A stretch of DNA of 64,000 bases from NCBI GenBank assembly GCA_963809695.1, contig CAWEKI010000004.1:16604-80603 (forward strand), written 5' to 3'. Source of the stretch: JAGDMJ01 sp963809695 (lineage in GTDB: Bacteria > Bacteroidota > Ignavibacteria > UBA10030 > UBA6906). The notes under the pieces were generated by a model. It was not told the origin of the DNA, did no database searches, and saw nothing but the letters and a program-made list of their open reading frames with translations. Shown in pieces: positions 1 to 9,668 of this stretch (its first letter is position 1; each line of letters begins with the position of its first letter). The translations under genes were made by a program, and so were the position numbers.

Positions 1-885
1 GAAGCGGAAGAAGAGACCGTTCTGGTGTCTCTTTTCGACTTACATCCGCTTGCGATCGAAGACTGCCAGAGCGGCGCAGGGGAGGAAGGGCACCTTCCGA
101 AAGTGGAGGAGTTCAACGACTACTTGTTCGTCATCTTCAACCCGGTGGAAAATCCCAACGCTGAGGAGGGCCATAGTCTAGGCCGGGGGGTTGAGATCAG
201 GACCTCCCAGTTGAGCGCTTTCCTTTCGCGCCGTGCGCTCGTGACGCACCATTACAAACCATTGCGCTCAATTCAATATGCTTCCCAACTGCTGACCAAG
301 AATCCGAACGTGCTGGGCCGGGGTCCCGATTTCCTGTTCCATATTATTATCGACGACGTCGTTGACAACTACACGCCCCTGCTGGATAGCCTTGATGAAG
401 CCGTGGACCGGATGGAAGAGGAGGTATTCCGTCAGCCCGGGCAACGCACGATGGTCGGGATTCTCAATCTGAAGCGTAACATCCAGACGATTCGGAGGGT
501 GGCAGTCTATCAGCGCGAAATGTTGAACCGCCTCTCCCGCGGCGAGTTCAATTTGATCACGCGCGATGAGATGATCTATTACCGAAACGTGTATGATCAC
601 CTGGTCCGTATGACTGACCTTGCGGACTCATACCGCGATATCGTGTCAGGACTGCTGGACGCCTATCTTTCCGTTACGTCCAACAATCTGAACCGGGTTA
701 TGAAGGTGCTCACAATCATCTCCACCATATTTCTGCCTCTAAGCGTAATCACCGGCTTCTTTGGAATGAATTTCCGATACCTTCCCGGGCTGGAGTGGGA
801 GTATGGCGTCCTGGGTACAACGATTTTTATGGCCGCTGTGGCTGTAGGCATGCTCTGGGTGTTCAAGAGGAACAAATGGTTGTAA
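1..885 (+). CDS. corA: CorA-family divalent metal transporter, 5' end outside window
   Basis: The reading frame is open from base 1, so the true start lies upstream; the GTG at 25 is only an internal candidate. The visible part has the CorA layout: a soluble N-terminal domain with the DLHPLAIED stretch, a long helical region, then two membrane segments at the C-terminus. The signature GMN (in FFGMNF) follows the first of these, and the protein ends in a short basic tail (FKRNKWL), as in CorA. The family forms pentameric Mg2+/Co2+ channels in the inner membrane. It is probably unrelated to the oxidase genes that begin 60 bp downstream. The family call is firm; ion preference cannot be told. 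Confidence 0.9.
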   Translation, partial: EAEEETVLVSLFDLHPLAIEDCQSGAGEEGHLPKVEEFNDYLFVIFNPVENPNAEEGHSLGRGVEIRTSQLSAFLSRRALVTHHYKPLRSIQYASQLLTKNPNVLGRGPDFLFHIIIDDVVDNYTPLLDSLDEAVDRMEEEVFRQPGQRTMVGILNLKRNIQTIRRVAVYQREMLNRLSRGEFNLITRDEMIYYRNVYDHLVRMTDLADSYRDIVSGLLDAYLSVTSNNLNRVMKVLTIISTIFLPLSVITGFFGMNFRYLPGLEWEYGVLGTTIFMAAVAVGMLWVFKRNKWL

Positions 886-944
886 CGCTTGTATGTTTCG
901 AACTTTTTCATCATATTTTCACGGCTTAAAACTCACCGTTCTTC

Positions 945-1184
945 ATGTCCCTGTTCCCTGTCGCCGTTGTCATTGTTGCTGTCGCACTGGTTGCCGGTGC
1001 ACTGGCACTTGCCGCATTCTTCTGGGCACTGCGCACCGGTCAGTTTTCCGTCAAGCACATGAATGAAGGTGCCTTGACGATCTTCGACAGCGATGAACCT
1101 GTCGGTTCGCCAACGGACCAGACTCTTCAGACTACACGAGCGCATCCGGATGAACGAACAGGCAAAAAGCTCGCTGCCCGTTGA
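945..1184 (+). CDS. ccoS: cbb3 oxidase assembly protein CcoS
   Basis: A 79-residue protein with one N-terminal membrane segment (about residues 4-28) followed by FFWALRTGQF and an acidic FDSDEP stretch. This matches the short CcoS family, which is needed for cofactor insertion into cbb3 oxidase. It ends inside the 5' end of ccoN (overlap 1150-1184), which supports co-translation. The usual partners ccoG, ccoH and ccoI are not in the window. The length is slightly above the family norm because of the extended C-terminus. Confidence 0.8.
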   Translation: MSLFPVAVVIVAVALVAGALALAAFFWALRTGQFSVKHMNEGALTIFDSDEPVGSPTDQTLQTTRAHPDERTGKKLAAR

Positions 1185-2613
1185 ACAAGGTCCAGTCCTT
1201 TCAGAACAGCACTCGGACGAGGCACTCCGCATTTCGATTGACGAGTCCGCCACGAGTCCTACGCTCCTCTTCCTCACGAGTTCGATAATCTGGCTGGTCA
1301 TCGGATCGGTTGTTGGCGTCGTGGTCGCCATAAAATTCAGCGTGCCCGACTGGATGGGCAGCACCCCCTGGTTGACATTCGGCCGGCTACGTCCGGTCCA
1401 TTTAAACACCGTGGTCTTCGGCTGGGTTTCGCTCGCCGGGGCGGGCGTGACCATCTGGCTGACCGGCAGGCTCTGCCGCACGAAGGTTCGGTGGAGCGGC
1501 CTCCTATATCTCTCGGTAATCCTCTGGAACCTCGGCCTTCTGCTCGGCACTGGGCTTGTGCTTGCCGGGTACAGCGAAGGAATGGAATGGCTTGAGTTCC
1601 CGCTTGTTGCGGTCGTGCCTGTGGGGCTTGGCTTCGTGCTGTTCGCCGTTTCGATGTTCAAGACATTTGCCAGCCGTCGCGTCGAGCACATCTACATCAG
1701 TCTCTGGTATCTCCTCGCATCGCTGGTCTGGTTTCCCATTTTGTACGTCGTCGGCAATGGACGCTTCTACCAGGGAGTAAGCCAGGCGGCGATGAACTGG
1801 TGGTTCGCACATAATCTCCTGACGGTATGGGTGACGCCGCTCGGACTAGGGGCGGCCTATTATTTCATTCCGAAGGTCATTGGCCGGCCGATCTATAGTT
1901 ATTACCTGGGACTCCTCGGTTTCTGGTCGTTTGCCCTCTTCTATAATTGGAATGGCCTGCATCACCTGGTGGGAGGGCCGGTGCCGACCTGGGCAGTCTC
2001 CATCTCCATCGTTGCAAGCCTCATGATGTTCGTCCCCGTGATCACGGTGGCCGTGAACCATCACATGACGGCGCTGGGGAACCTCAAGCTGGTCCGGTAT
2101 AGTCCCACCCTCCGCTTCGTTGTCTTCGGTGCCATGTCGTACACTGTGGTCAGTTTCCAGGGGTCCCTCGAAGCAACACGGACAATGCAGGAAATCGTCC
2201 ACTTCACGCACTATACTGTGGGGCATGCGCATCTTGGCGTGTACTCATTTGCCTCAATGGTCTTGTTCGGGGCGATCTACTACATTCTTCCGCGGATCGC
2301 GAAATGGGAGTGGCCTTATCCCCGCCTCATCAAAGTTCATTTCTGGCTCACGGCGATCGGCGTGTTGCTCTATTTCTTTGCCTTGGAAGTGGGGGGATGG
2401 CTGCAGGGCATGTCAATGGTGAATGCCACAGTGCCATTTATCGATTCTGTGACCCTCACGAAGCCGTGGCTCTGGGGGCGCTCGGTGGGAGGGACGATGA
2501 TGACCGTAGGCAATATTCTCTTTGCGTATCATTTTACCCTTGTCGTGTATCGGGCGGGACCGATTCGTTTTGCCCCGGCATGGGTCCGCAAGGCGGAGGG
2601 ACAGACGCTATGA
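1150..2613 (+). CDS. ccoN: cbb3-type cytochrome c oxidase subunit I
   Basis: The catalytic haem-copper subunit of about 487 residues with roughly 12 membrane segments. Visible ligands include the His of RPVHLNT (low-spin haem), FAHN and WNGLHH (CuB side) and HFTHYTVGHAH (haem ligands). The ATG at 1150 (MNEQAK) is preferred over 1093, which would add 19 residues without membrane character. It reduces O2 to water and pumps protons. The stop overlaps the ccoO start as ATGA. The family identification is firm from the His pattern and the following ccoO. Confidence 0.95.
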   Translation: MNEQAKSSLPVEQGPVLSEQHSDEALRISIDESATSPTLLFLTSSIIWLVIGSVVGVVVAIKFSVPDWMGSTPWLTFGRLRPVHLNTVVFGWVSLAGAGVTIWLTGRLCRTKVRWSGLLYLSVILWNLGLLLGTGLVLAGYSEGMEWLEFPLVAVVPVGLGFVLFAVSMFKTFASRRVEHIYISLWYLLASLVWFPILYVVGNGRFYQGVSQAAMNWWFAHNLLTVWVTPLGLGAAYYFIPKVIGRPIYSYYLGLLGFWSFALFYNWNGLHHLVGGPVPTWAVSISIVASLMMFVPVITVAVNHHMTALGNLKLVRYSPTLRFVVFGAMSYTVVSFQGSLEATRTMQEIVHFTHYTVGHAHLGVYSFASMVLFGAIYYILPRIAKWEWPYPRLIKVHFWLTAIGVLLYFFALEVGGWLQGMSMVNATVPFIDSVTLTKPWLWGRSVGGTMMTVGNILFAYHFTLVVYRAGPIRFAPAWVRKAEGQTL

Positions 2614-3200
2614 TGTTCATCCGGTCCTTCATATTTTTTCTCGGTGTTCTTGCGACGTTCCTGCTTGGATGGGTGGGCATTGTCGGGATCCCGAACGCGA
2701 TGATCTCGCGTCTGGACCCTCCTGCCGGCTTGAAGCGCTATACGGCGGAGCAGCTCTACGGTCGCTCGATCTATATTCGCGAAGGCTGTGTCTACTGTCA
2801 TTCGCAGCAGCCAAGGCCAAAGGGGTTTGGGGCTGACCAGGAACGGTTCTGGGGCAGGCCTTCGGTACCGGCAGACTACACCTACGACCGTCCTCACCTG
2901 CTTGGAACCATGCGTACCGGTCCCGATCTGCTGAATATTGCCGTTCGGCAGTCCAGTGAGGAATGGCATTATATGCATCTTTACAACGCGCGATTCGTGA
3001 ACAGTGAATCGATCATGCCTCCCTATCCGTGGCTCTTCGAAACGAAAGCGACGGCGGGGCCGGACGAAAAACCGTTGGCGTTGCCCGATTCGGTTGCGCC
3101 GCGCAACGCGGTGGTCATCCCCACCCGGGAAGGAAAGGCACTTGTTGCTTATCTCCTGAGTCTTGATCGGACCTATGACGCGTCACGATCCAAGAAATGA
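2610..3200 (+). CDS. ccoO: cbb3 oxidase monohaem cytochrome c subunit II
   Basis: A 196-residue protein starting at the ATGA overlap with ccoN; a second ATG follows directly. It has one N-terminal membrane anchor (about residues 5-30), then a periplasmic cytochrome c domain with the haem site CVYCH and conserved SQQPRPKG. The distal Met ligand is probably in the SIMPPYPWL stretch. CcoO passes electrons from CcoP or soluble cytochrome c to CcoN. The frame is open far upstream (from 2304), but that part lies over ccoN and is not coding. Confidence 0.93.
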   Translation: MMFIRSFIFFLGVLATFLLGWVGIVGIPNAMISRLDPPAGLKRYTAEQLYGRSIYIREGCVYCHSQQPRPKGFGADQERFWGRPSVPADYTYDRPHLLGTMRTGPDLLNIAVRQSSEEWHYMHLYNARFVNSESIMPPYPWLFETKATAGPDEKPLALPDSVAPRNAVVIPTREGKALVAYLLSLDRTYDASRSKK

Positions 3201-3861
3201 ACCGGAGCAGGCCGGGCACGGACCGGCACGCTTCAACGATTCGCCGACCGAAACGGTCGACGTCAGCAGCATCCACGTGCGCATCGTCGCCCGTGAACAG
3301 ACCGAACCGGAAGAGGGGCTCGAGCGTCCCCCGTGGTGGCTCTGGGCCTTCAGCGTGATCCTCCTGTTCGCCATGGGGTTCTATATCGGCCGGTATGGCG
3401 GGAGCTTTTCGGCCGCATCGCATGAGGTTGAAGAGCCTCAGGTGCATGAACAGCAAGCTGCAGCGCCGGAGGTCCACGGTAACCAGGTGTTCGCCGGCGT
3501 ATGCTTACCATGTCACCAGGCTCACGGTTATGGTGTCCCGGGGCAATATCCTCCACTTGCAGGGTCGGAGTGGCTGCTGGAAGACCGCGAGACTCCCATT
3601 CGCGTCCTGCTCCACGGGCTTACGGGACAAATTGTCGTTAAGGGACGTCCCTACAACAATCGCATGCCTGCGTTTCAAGACAAACTCTCCAATGAAGAAA
3701 TTGCCGCGGTGCTCACATATGTGCGCTCTGAATGGGGGAACAGCACACCGCCGGTGACTCCTGCGGAAGTGGACTCGATCCGGCAGAAGACGGCAGGACG
3801 CGGAGAGTGGTCAGCATCTGAACTGTTGAACCTGAGGACTCCTCGAATATCAAAGAAATGA
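3175..3861 (+). CDS. ccoP: membrane-anchored monohaem cytochrome c, CcoP-like
   Basis: About 228 residues: an acidic cytoplasmic N-terminus, one membrane segment (WWLWAFSVILLFAMGFYIG), an Ala/Glu-rich linker and a single cytochrome c domain with CLPCH and a likely Met ligand in NNRMPAF. The start at 3175 overlaps the ccoO end; the upstream TTG at 3163 is less likely. Classical CcoP carries two haem-binding motifs and is about 300 residues long, so this is a shortened, one-haem version. Its position between ccoO and actA suggests that it links alternative complex III to the oxidase. Confidence 0.8.
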   Translation: MTRHDPRNEPEQAGHGPARFNDSPTETVDVSSIHVRIVAREQTEPEEGLERPPWWLWAFSVILLFAMGFYIGRYGGSFSAASHEVEEPQVHEQQAAAPEVHGNQVFAGVCLPCHQAHGYGVPGQYPPLAGSEWLLEDRETPIRVLLHGLTGQIVVKGRPYNNRMPAFQDKLSNEEIAAVLTYVRSEWGNSTPPVTPAEVDSIRQKTAGRGEWSASELLNLRTPRISKK

Positions 3862-3868
3862 TGCCGCA

Positions 3869-4354
3869 ATGGTACGTTTTCTGCTGATCGTCATGGCCGT
3901 CTCCTTTGCTGGTCCGGGTTGCGGAAGCCCTGAATCGGGCCCCCGTCAGCCGATTGCGTTCAGTCACAAGACTCATGCCGGACAGAACAAGATCGCCTGC
4001 CAGTACTGTCACGGCGGGGTACGCCGCACAACGGCGGCAGGCATTCCTTCCGAGCGCCTCTGCATGGGGTGCCACAAGCTTGTCGCAGCGAACAAGCCCG
4101 AGATCGTCCGGCTTCGCGGGATGTTCGAGAAAAAAGAGCCGATCGCGTGGCTCAGAGTGAACGACATACCTGATTTCGTCTACTTCAATCATTACCCGCA
4201 TATTGCCCGGGGCATTGAGTGCAAAAAATGCCATGGCGACATCCAGGAGATGACCGAAGTGCATCCATATGTGAATCTTGCCAGTATGGCCTGGTGTGTG
4301 GACTGTCACCGGCAGAATCAAGCATCTGTTGACTGTTACACTTGCCACAGGTGA
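3869..4354 (+). CDS. actA: alternative complex III subunit A, pentahaem cytochrome c
   Basis: A 161-residue exported protein with five CxxCH sites (CQYCH, CMGCH, CKKCH, CVDCH, CYTCH), the number expected for ActA. The N-terminus is a short hydrophobic signal ending in GPGC at residue 18, which could be a lipobox. Paired His residues (SHKTH, NHYPH) are likely distal haem ligands. ActA carries electrons out of the ActB/ActC core towards cytochrome c. It is followed after 3 bp by actB. No clear ribosome site is visible at the start. Confidence 0.88.
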   Translation: MVRFLLIVMAVSFAGPGCGSPESGPRQPIAFSHKTHAGQNKIACQYCHGGVRRTTAAGIPSERLCMGCHKLVAANKPEIVRLRGMFEKKEPIAWLRVNDIPDFVYFNHYPHIARGIECKKCHGDIQEMTEVHPYVNLASMAWCVDCHRQNQASVDCYTCHR

Positions 4355-4357
4355 GCA

Positions 4358-7294
4358 ATGGAGCGACGCAGTTTCCTTAAGATTGCCAGTGCGGCAACAG
4401 TCGCGACTGCGCTCCCCGGATGCATCCCAAAGGAGCCAAAGTCCCTGCTGCCGTATATCGTCCCGGATGAGGAAATCATTCCGGGGCGCTCCGTGGTGTA
4501 TGCAACCGTCTGCCGGGAATGTCCTGCGGGATGTGGCATGAATATCAGGGTGAGGGAGGGAAGAGCGACCAAGGCGGAAGGAAATCCGTTCCACCCGGTA
4601 AACAAAGGATCGCTCTGCGCACGAGGACAGGCGTCACTCCAGGGGCTCTACAATCCGGACAGGATCCAGACGCCCCTCCGCAGGGCCGAAGCGGGAGGAT
4701 GGGAGCGGATAAGTTGGGAACAGGCAGAAGAGATCCTTGTCGGCCGTCTCCGGCAAGCGGGAGTTGAAGGGAAAGGCAAGGGGGTTGTGTGGATGTCGCC
4801 GCATGTGACAGGAAGCCTGAACGGCCTCATCGACGATTGGTTGAAGCTCAGCGGGTCGACGCAACGGGTTCGGTACGAACCGTTCGATCACGAAGCGATC
4901 AAACGTGCGAATGATTTCGTGTTCGGCATTCCGGAGATTCCACGCTACATGTTGACCGATGTGGAGACGGTCATCTCGTTTGGGGCGGATCTCCTGGAAA
5001 CTTGGATGTCGCCCGTGGAACTGACACAGCAATTTGCGCAGAAGCGCGGGCTCAATGGCGAGAACCGGAACCGCTTTATTTATGTCGGTCCGCGACTGTC
5101 GATGACAGCGAGCAATGCCGATGTGTGGCTGAATATCGCCCCCGAGGCGATGGGCATCCTCGCGCTTTCCCTGGTGTACCTGCTCCTTGCTGAGGGGAGG
5201 ACGGCAATCAGCCGGGAAGACGCGGGCCGCATAAAGACGTTGGTGGAGCGATTCTCTCCCGAACTGGCCGCGCCCGCGGTCGGGATGACGGCCGAACAAA
5301 TTGTCGGGCTCGGCAGATCCCTTGCGACGCCTCATACAGCTCTGGCCTTGGCAGGAGGCCCACTTCTTGAAAGTGACAACGGGGTTCGGACAGCCGCTGC
5401 AGTCTCTCTTCTGAACTATGTGGTTGGAGCGATAGGAAAAAGCGTAGACTTTGGCGCATCGAGCAGCATGTCACGGCTCAATTCCTATCGAGATGTCCTG
5501 GACCTCGTGGTGTCAATGGAGGAAGGGCGCGTTCCTTTGTTCCTGCTCAACGAGGTAAATCCGGTCTTTACGCTGCCGGCTGGAGATCGATTTGCGGCAG
5601 CGCTCCGGCGTGTGCCATTTGTTGCGTGCTTCACGAGCGTCATGGACGAAACCGCATCGGTTGCATCATTGATTCTCCCCATCCATACTCCGCTGGAGAC
5701 GTGGGGAGACGTTGAGCCGTACCGCGGCATTCACGGGCTTATGCAACCCGTGATGGACCCGGTGTTTGAGACGAAGGCGCTCGGGGATATCCTGCTCGAA
5801 ACCGGAATGAAGCTTAACGCCCCGTGGAAAAACGATGCTGCTTCGTTCACCGTGTACCTGAAAGAGGACTGGAAAAAGATCCACAAACGCGCAGCGGGAA
5901 CCGTTCCGTTTGAAACTTTCTGGACGGAATCTCTTGCGCGGGGAGGCGTTTGGGAGGAGGCCGAGCCACGAACGATTCGGTTAGCCCCTGCCCTGAGCGG
6001 AACCCTTTTTGAGTTTGCTCCCGTCTCTGAAGGACCCCGGGCAGATCTGTGTTCGCTCGTTGTCTATCCTTCTATTGCGCTTTTCGACGGACGAGGAGCC
6101 GACAAACCCTGGCTCCAGGAGTTCCCTGATCCCATGACGCGCCTCGTCTGGGGGAGCTGGGTGGAACTTCATCCCGAAGATGCGGCCAGGATCGGGGTTC
6201 ATGACGGGGAGGCCGTGTCCCTTGAAACGCCGAGAGGGCTGATCGAAGCCGGAGCTTTTGTATCACAGGGAATCCGGAAAGGATACGTCGCCATTCCCAT
6301 GGGGCAGGGGCATACTGCTTTCGGACGTTATGCCAGCGGTGTGGGCGCGAACCCTGCGGGGCTCCTTGATCCTGCCGCGAATGCAGCCGGTGGGATCCAA
6401 TGGTACGGGACACATGTGCAAATCCGAAAGGGTACAGGAAAGAGGCTGTTTGCCTCCATCCAAAAGGTCGGCAGCGAGCATCACCGCGAGATCGCACGAG
6501 TGATCGCTCAGGATGAACTGGGCAGCGATGGCGAGGTTGAGAGAAGCGAGTCTCCATCAATTTACCCCCGTCAGGAATATGCGAAGCACCACTGGGGGAT
6601 GGCCATTGACCTGGATCGCTGTACGGGGTGCGGCGCGTGTGTGACGGCCTGCTATGCGGAGAACAATGTTCCGGTCGTGGGTAAAGATGAGGTCATCAAC
6701 GGCCGCGACATGGCCTGGCTTCGGGTCGACCGATACTACGATGAAGAAACGGATCGTGACGCAGGTGCACGAGCGCGGTTCATCCCGATGTTCTGTCAGC
6801 AGTGTGGTGCAGCACCGTGCGAGACGGTCTGTCCGGTCTACGCCGCGTATCACACTGAAGAAGGTCTCAACGGGCAGGTGTACAATCGATGCATCGGTAC
6901 CCGTTACTGCGCAAACAATTGCCCGTACAAGGTGCGCCGGTTCAACTGGTTTGCGCATGACTGGCCCTCTCCGCTGAACTGGCAGTTGAATCCCGATGTC
7001 ACGGTGCGGACGAAGGGCGTGATGGAGAAATGCACTTTCTGCGTGCAGCGGATCGTTGAAGGGAAGAACGACGCTCGAATGGAACATCGGCCAGTACGCG
7101 ACGCGGAAATCCACACTGCCTGCCAGCAGACGTGTCCCGCGAAGGCGATCACCTTTGGTGACCTGAAGGATGCGGAGAGCAGGCTGTCGGTGAAGGTCCG
7201 GGATGCGCGCCGTGCGTACCACGTGCTTGATGAGTTGAACACGACACCGGCGGTGACGTATCTGAAGAGGATTATCGAAGTGAAAGGCGCCTAG
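4358..7294 (+). CDS. actB: alternative complex III subunit B, molybdopterin-like and Fe-S fusion
   Basis: 978 residues. It begins with a twin-arginine-like signal (MERRSFLK), then a molybdopterin-oxidoreductase-like region of about 700 residues (with CRECPAGCG and GSLCARG), then a ferredoxin-like domain from about residue 740. The latter has the usual Cys sets: CTGCGACVTAC, CQQCGAAPCETVC, CIGTRYCANNC, CTFC and CQQTC. The fusion of these two domains is the hallmark of ActB. In known ActB proteins the first domain holds no molybdenum cofactor; that cannot be tested here. It sits on the periplasmic face of the quinol oxidoreductase. Confidence 0.93.
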   Translation: MERRSFLKIASAATVATALPGCIPKEPKSLLPYIVPDEEIIPGRSVVYATVCRECPAGCGMNIRVREGRATKAEGNPFHPVNKGSLCARGQASLQGLYNPDRIQTPLRRAEAGGWERISWEQAEEILVGRLRQAGVEGKGKGVVWMSPHVTGSLNGLIDDWLKLSGSTQRVRYEPFDHEAIKRANDFVFGIPEIPRYMLTDVETVISFGADLLETWMSPVELTQQFAQKRGLNGENRNRFIYVGPRLSMTASNADVWLNIAPEAMGILALSLVYLLLAEGRTAISREDAGRIKTLVERFSPELAAPAVGMTAEQIVGLGRSLATPHTALALAGGPLLESDNGVRTAAAVSLLNYVVGAIGKSVDFGASSSMSRLNSYRDVLDLVVSMEEGRVPLFLLNEVNPVFTLPAGDRFAAALRRVPFVACFTSVMDETASVASLILPIHTPLETWGDVEPYRGIHGLMQPVMDPVFETKALGDILLETGMKLNAPWKNDAASFTVYLKEDWKKIHKRAAGTVPFETFWTESLARGGVWEEAEPRTIRLAPALSGTLFEFAPVSEGPRADLCSLVVYPSIALFDGRGADKPWLQEFPDPMTRLVWGSWVELHPEDAARIGVHDGEAVSLETPRGLIEAGAFVSQGIRKGYVAIPMGQGHTAFGRYASGVGANPAGLLDPAANAAGGIQWYGTHVQIRKGTGKRLFASIQKVGSEHHREIARVIAQDELGSDGEVERSESPSIYPRQEYAKHHWGMAIDLDRCTGCGACVTACYAENNVPVVGKDEVINGRDMAWLRVDRYYDEETDRDAGARARFIPMFCQQCGAAPCETVCPVYAAYHTEEGLNGQVYNRCIGTRYCANNCPYKVRRFNWFAHDWPSPLNWQLNPDVTVRTKGVMEKCTFCVQRIVEGKNDARMEHRPVRDAEIHTACQQTCPAKAITFGDLKDAESRLSVKVRDARRAYHVLDELNTTPAVTYLKRIIEVKGA

Positions 7295-7300
7295 CGCACA

Positions 7301-8620
7301 ATGGATTACAAGCTGAGCTATACGGAGACCGATGTCGATCTCATGGCCACATTCCAGCGGCCGGGGAAGGTGTACTGGGCGTTACTGACCCTCCTCATTC
7401 TCCTTGTCCTGTCCGGCGCTGTCGCCTGGTGGAATCAGATCCAGACGGGAATCGGGCTGGCGGGAAAGAACAGCCCGGTAGGATGGGCAATGTATATCAC
7501 CACATTCGTCTACTGGGTCGGTATCGCGCATTCGGGGACGCTCATCTCAGCCATTCTTTTTCTGGTGCGGGTCCGATGGCGGGCAGCGGTCTACAGGAGC
7601 GCCGAAGCCGTCACCGTCTTTGCCGTGATGACTGCCGGACTTTTTCCCTTCATCCACCTCGGCCGCGTATGGGTAGCGCACTGGATCATGCCGGTACCCA
7701 ATTTCGGTGGGCTCTGGCCCAACTTCCGCTCGCCGCTCGCATGGGACGTACTTGCCATTTCCACCTATTTCACCGTCAGCAGCACGTTCTTTTTCATGGG
7801 CATGCTGCCCGATCTCGCTATTGTCCGGGATAAGATGAAAGGATGGAGGCAAAAAGCGTATGGTGTTCTGTCGCTGGGGTGGCAGGGGACTGATCTGCAG
7901 TGGAGACACTTCACGGCGGCCTATCTTTTCCTGGCGGCTCTGGCCACTCCGCTCGTGATTTCCGTGCACAGCATCGTATCGTGGGATTTTGCCATGAGCA
8001 TCGTGCCCGGCTGGCACAGCACCATCTTTGCCCCGTACTTCGTTGCCGGTGCGATCCATTCCGGCCTGGCCATGGTTGTGCTGCTGCTGATTCCGATCCG
8101 AAAGTCATTCCATCTGGAGCGGTATATCACCATGCACCATTTCGAGAGTCTGGCCAAGTTCATCATCTTCACGGCTCTTGTCGTCGGCTCCGCCTATGTC
8201 ATCGAGATTTTCATTGCATGGTACAGCAATAACCCGTTCGAGCAGAGCATATTCCTCTACCGGGCATTCGGCGACTACTCATTCGCATTCTGGCTTCTGA
8301 TGACGACCAACATCCTCGTCCCCATGCTGCTCTGGTGGCGACGGGTAAGGACGAGTATTCCTGCACTCGTTGTGATCTGCATTTCGATCGAGATCGGAAT
8401 GTGGCTGGAACGGTTTGTCATCATCGTCACGTCGCTCGCGCACGATTTTCTGCCGTCGGCCTGGGGGCTCTATCGGCCAACGCTGACGGACACGACGATC
8501 GTTATCGGCAGTTTTGCCTGGTTCTTCTTGTTGTTCATGATCTTCGTGAAAGTGCTTCCCGCCGTCTCCATGTGGGAAGTGAAGGAGCAGATCGATCCTC
8601 CCATGAAAGGATCACGTTGA
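7301..8620 (+). CDS. actC: alternative complex III subunit C, NrfD/PsrC-like
   Basis: 439 residues with about ten membrane segments and no haem motif, as in the NrfD/PsrC family. ActC is the integral membrane subunit that forms the quinol site and interacts with the ActB Fe-S domain. The gene starts 6 bp after actB, and its TGA overlaps the actD ATG. ActF later in the operon is a related membrane subunit, as in other ActABCDEF operons. Confidence 0.9.
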   Translation: MDYKLSYTETDVDLMATFQRPGKVYWALLTLLILLVLSGAVAWWNQIQTGIGLAGKNSPVGWAMYITTFVYWVGIAHSGTLISAILFLVRVRWRAAVYRSAEAVTVFAVMTAGLFPFIHLGRVWVAHWIMPVPNFGGLWPNFRSPLAWDVLAISTYFTVSSTFFFMGMLPDLAIVRDKMKGWRQKAYGVLSLGWQGTDLQWRHFTAAYLFLAALATPLVISVHSIVSWDFAMSIVPGWHSTIFAPYFVAGAIHSGLAMVVLLLIPIRKSFHLERYITMHHFESLAKFIIFTALVVGSAYVIEIFIAWYSNNPFEQSIFLYRAFGDYSFAFWLLMTTNILVPMLLWWRRVRTSIPALVVICISIEIGMWLERFVIIVTSLAHDFLPSAWGLYRPTLTDTTIVIGSFAWFFLLFMIFVKVLPAVSMWEVKEQIDPPMKGSR

Positions 8621-9138
8621 TGCCCGCGTCCAACCGTTCGGGAATATTCGCGATCTACGCACATCTGGATGAGGCCCTTGCAGGGATCAAGGCATTGCAG
8701 CAGGAAGGGGTCAAGGATTTTGAAGTGATCTCCCCCGTGCCTCACCATGAAATCAGCCACCTCCTGCACCGAAAGCCAAGTCCGGTGCGGGCATTCACGC
8801 TTGCAGGGGGGCTGCTTGGGCTTGCGATCGGGTGGGGCATTACGATCGGCCCGCTCTCAAATTTCAATCTCCATGTGGGGGGAAAGCCGCTTCTTTCCAT
8901 ACCTCCGTTCGGGGTAGTTGCCTACATCTGCACCATCCTTTTCGGAGCCCTTGCCACTGTGGCCGGGATGATCATCAACACGAGGCTTCCCCAGGTGCAC
9001 TATGCCGAGGGTTACGATCCTCGACTCTCTTCGGACCATTTTGGAATTAGAGTCTATTGCGGTACAACAGAAACGGCTCGATATGCCGCACTTCTTTCAG
9101 GGAGCGGCGCCGTAGAAATAGAACAGCGTACGCCATGA
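8620..9138 (+). CDS. actD: alternative complex III subunit D
   Basis: 172 residues starting at an ATGA overlap with actC. It has a soluble N-terminal part (IYAHLDEALAGI, a motif seen in this DUF3341 family), two membrane segments in the middle (about residues 55-75 and 95-120) and a short C-terminal domain. It carries no haem or Fe-S motif. ActD is a structural membrane subunit of alternative complex III. The end overlaps the actE start by 4 bp (9135-9138). Confidence 0.87.
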   Translation: MPASNRSGIFAIYAHLDEALAGIKALQQEGVKDFEVISPVPHHEISHLLHRKPSPVRAFTLAGGLLGLAIGWGITIGPLSNFNLHVGGKPLLSIPPFGVVAYICTILFGALATVAGMIINTRLPQVHYAEGYDPRLSSDHFGIRVYCGTTETARYAALLSGSGAVEIEQRTP

Positions 9139-9668
9139 CCCCACTGGAGATATGTCGAAAGTGCATTTTGCCGCTCCGGGGATTTGCGTTGCTCCTGGGG
9201 GCTTCACTGATGGGCGGCTGCACAAGCGACGAACCGGGGAAGCAATATGAGCTCAGGACGGACATGTATACGCAGCCGTCATACCGGCACAACGAAGATC
9301 CTCGTCCCGCGCCGGCGGGAACTGTTATTACGGTGGGTTTTGAGGCGTCCATAGCCGATTCGGCAAGCGCGGCACTCTTGCACAATCCCTTTACCTTTCC
9401 TCCGGAAAGCGTGGACACGGCAAAGGTATTGTTTGAAACTTATTGCTCTCCGTGCCATGGAAACTCTGCGAAGGGGGATGGTCTCGTGGCGGCAAAATTC
9501 CAGACTCCACCGGATCTGACCGGGCAGAAATACGTCCACGCTCCGGAGGGGTACCTCTATTCGGTTGCCCGCAATGGTATTCGGATTATGCCTCCGCAAT
9601 CCGAGAACACAACTCTTCGAGATCGGTGGCTTATCATTTCGCACCTCCGGAGTCTTCAGAAGCAATGA
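9135..9668 (+). CDS. actE: alternative complex III subunit E, monohaem cytochrome c lipoprotein
   Basis: 177 residues. The N-terminus is a lipoprotein signal with lipobox LMGGC (Cys29). A single haem motif CSPCHG follows near residue 105, with a probable Met ligand in GIRIMPP. This is the known form of ActE, a one-haem lipidated cytochrome on the periplasmic side. The upstream extension to 9057 overlaps actD and is not expected to be translated. The stop overlaps the actF start (ATGA). Confidence 0.88.
   Translation: MTPLEICRKCILPLRGFALLLGASLMGGCTSDEPGKQYELRTDMYTQPSYRHNEDPRPAPAGTVITVGFEASIADSASAALLHNPFTFPPESVDTAKVLFETYCSPCHGNSAKGDGLVAAKFQTPPDLTGQKYVHAPEGYLYSVARNGIRIMPPQSENTTLRDRWLIISHLRSLQKQ

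Noticed and set aside
4358..6500. A true molybdenum enzyme instead of ActB
   Set aside because: The fusion to a ferredoxin-like domain and the place between ActA and ActC fit alternative complex III.
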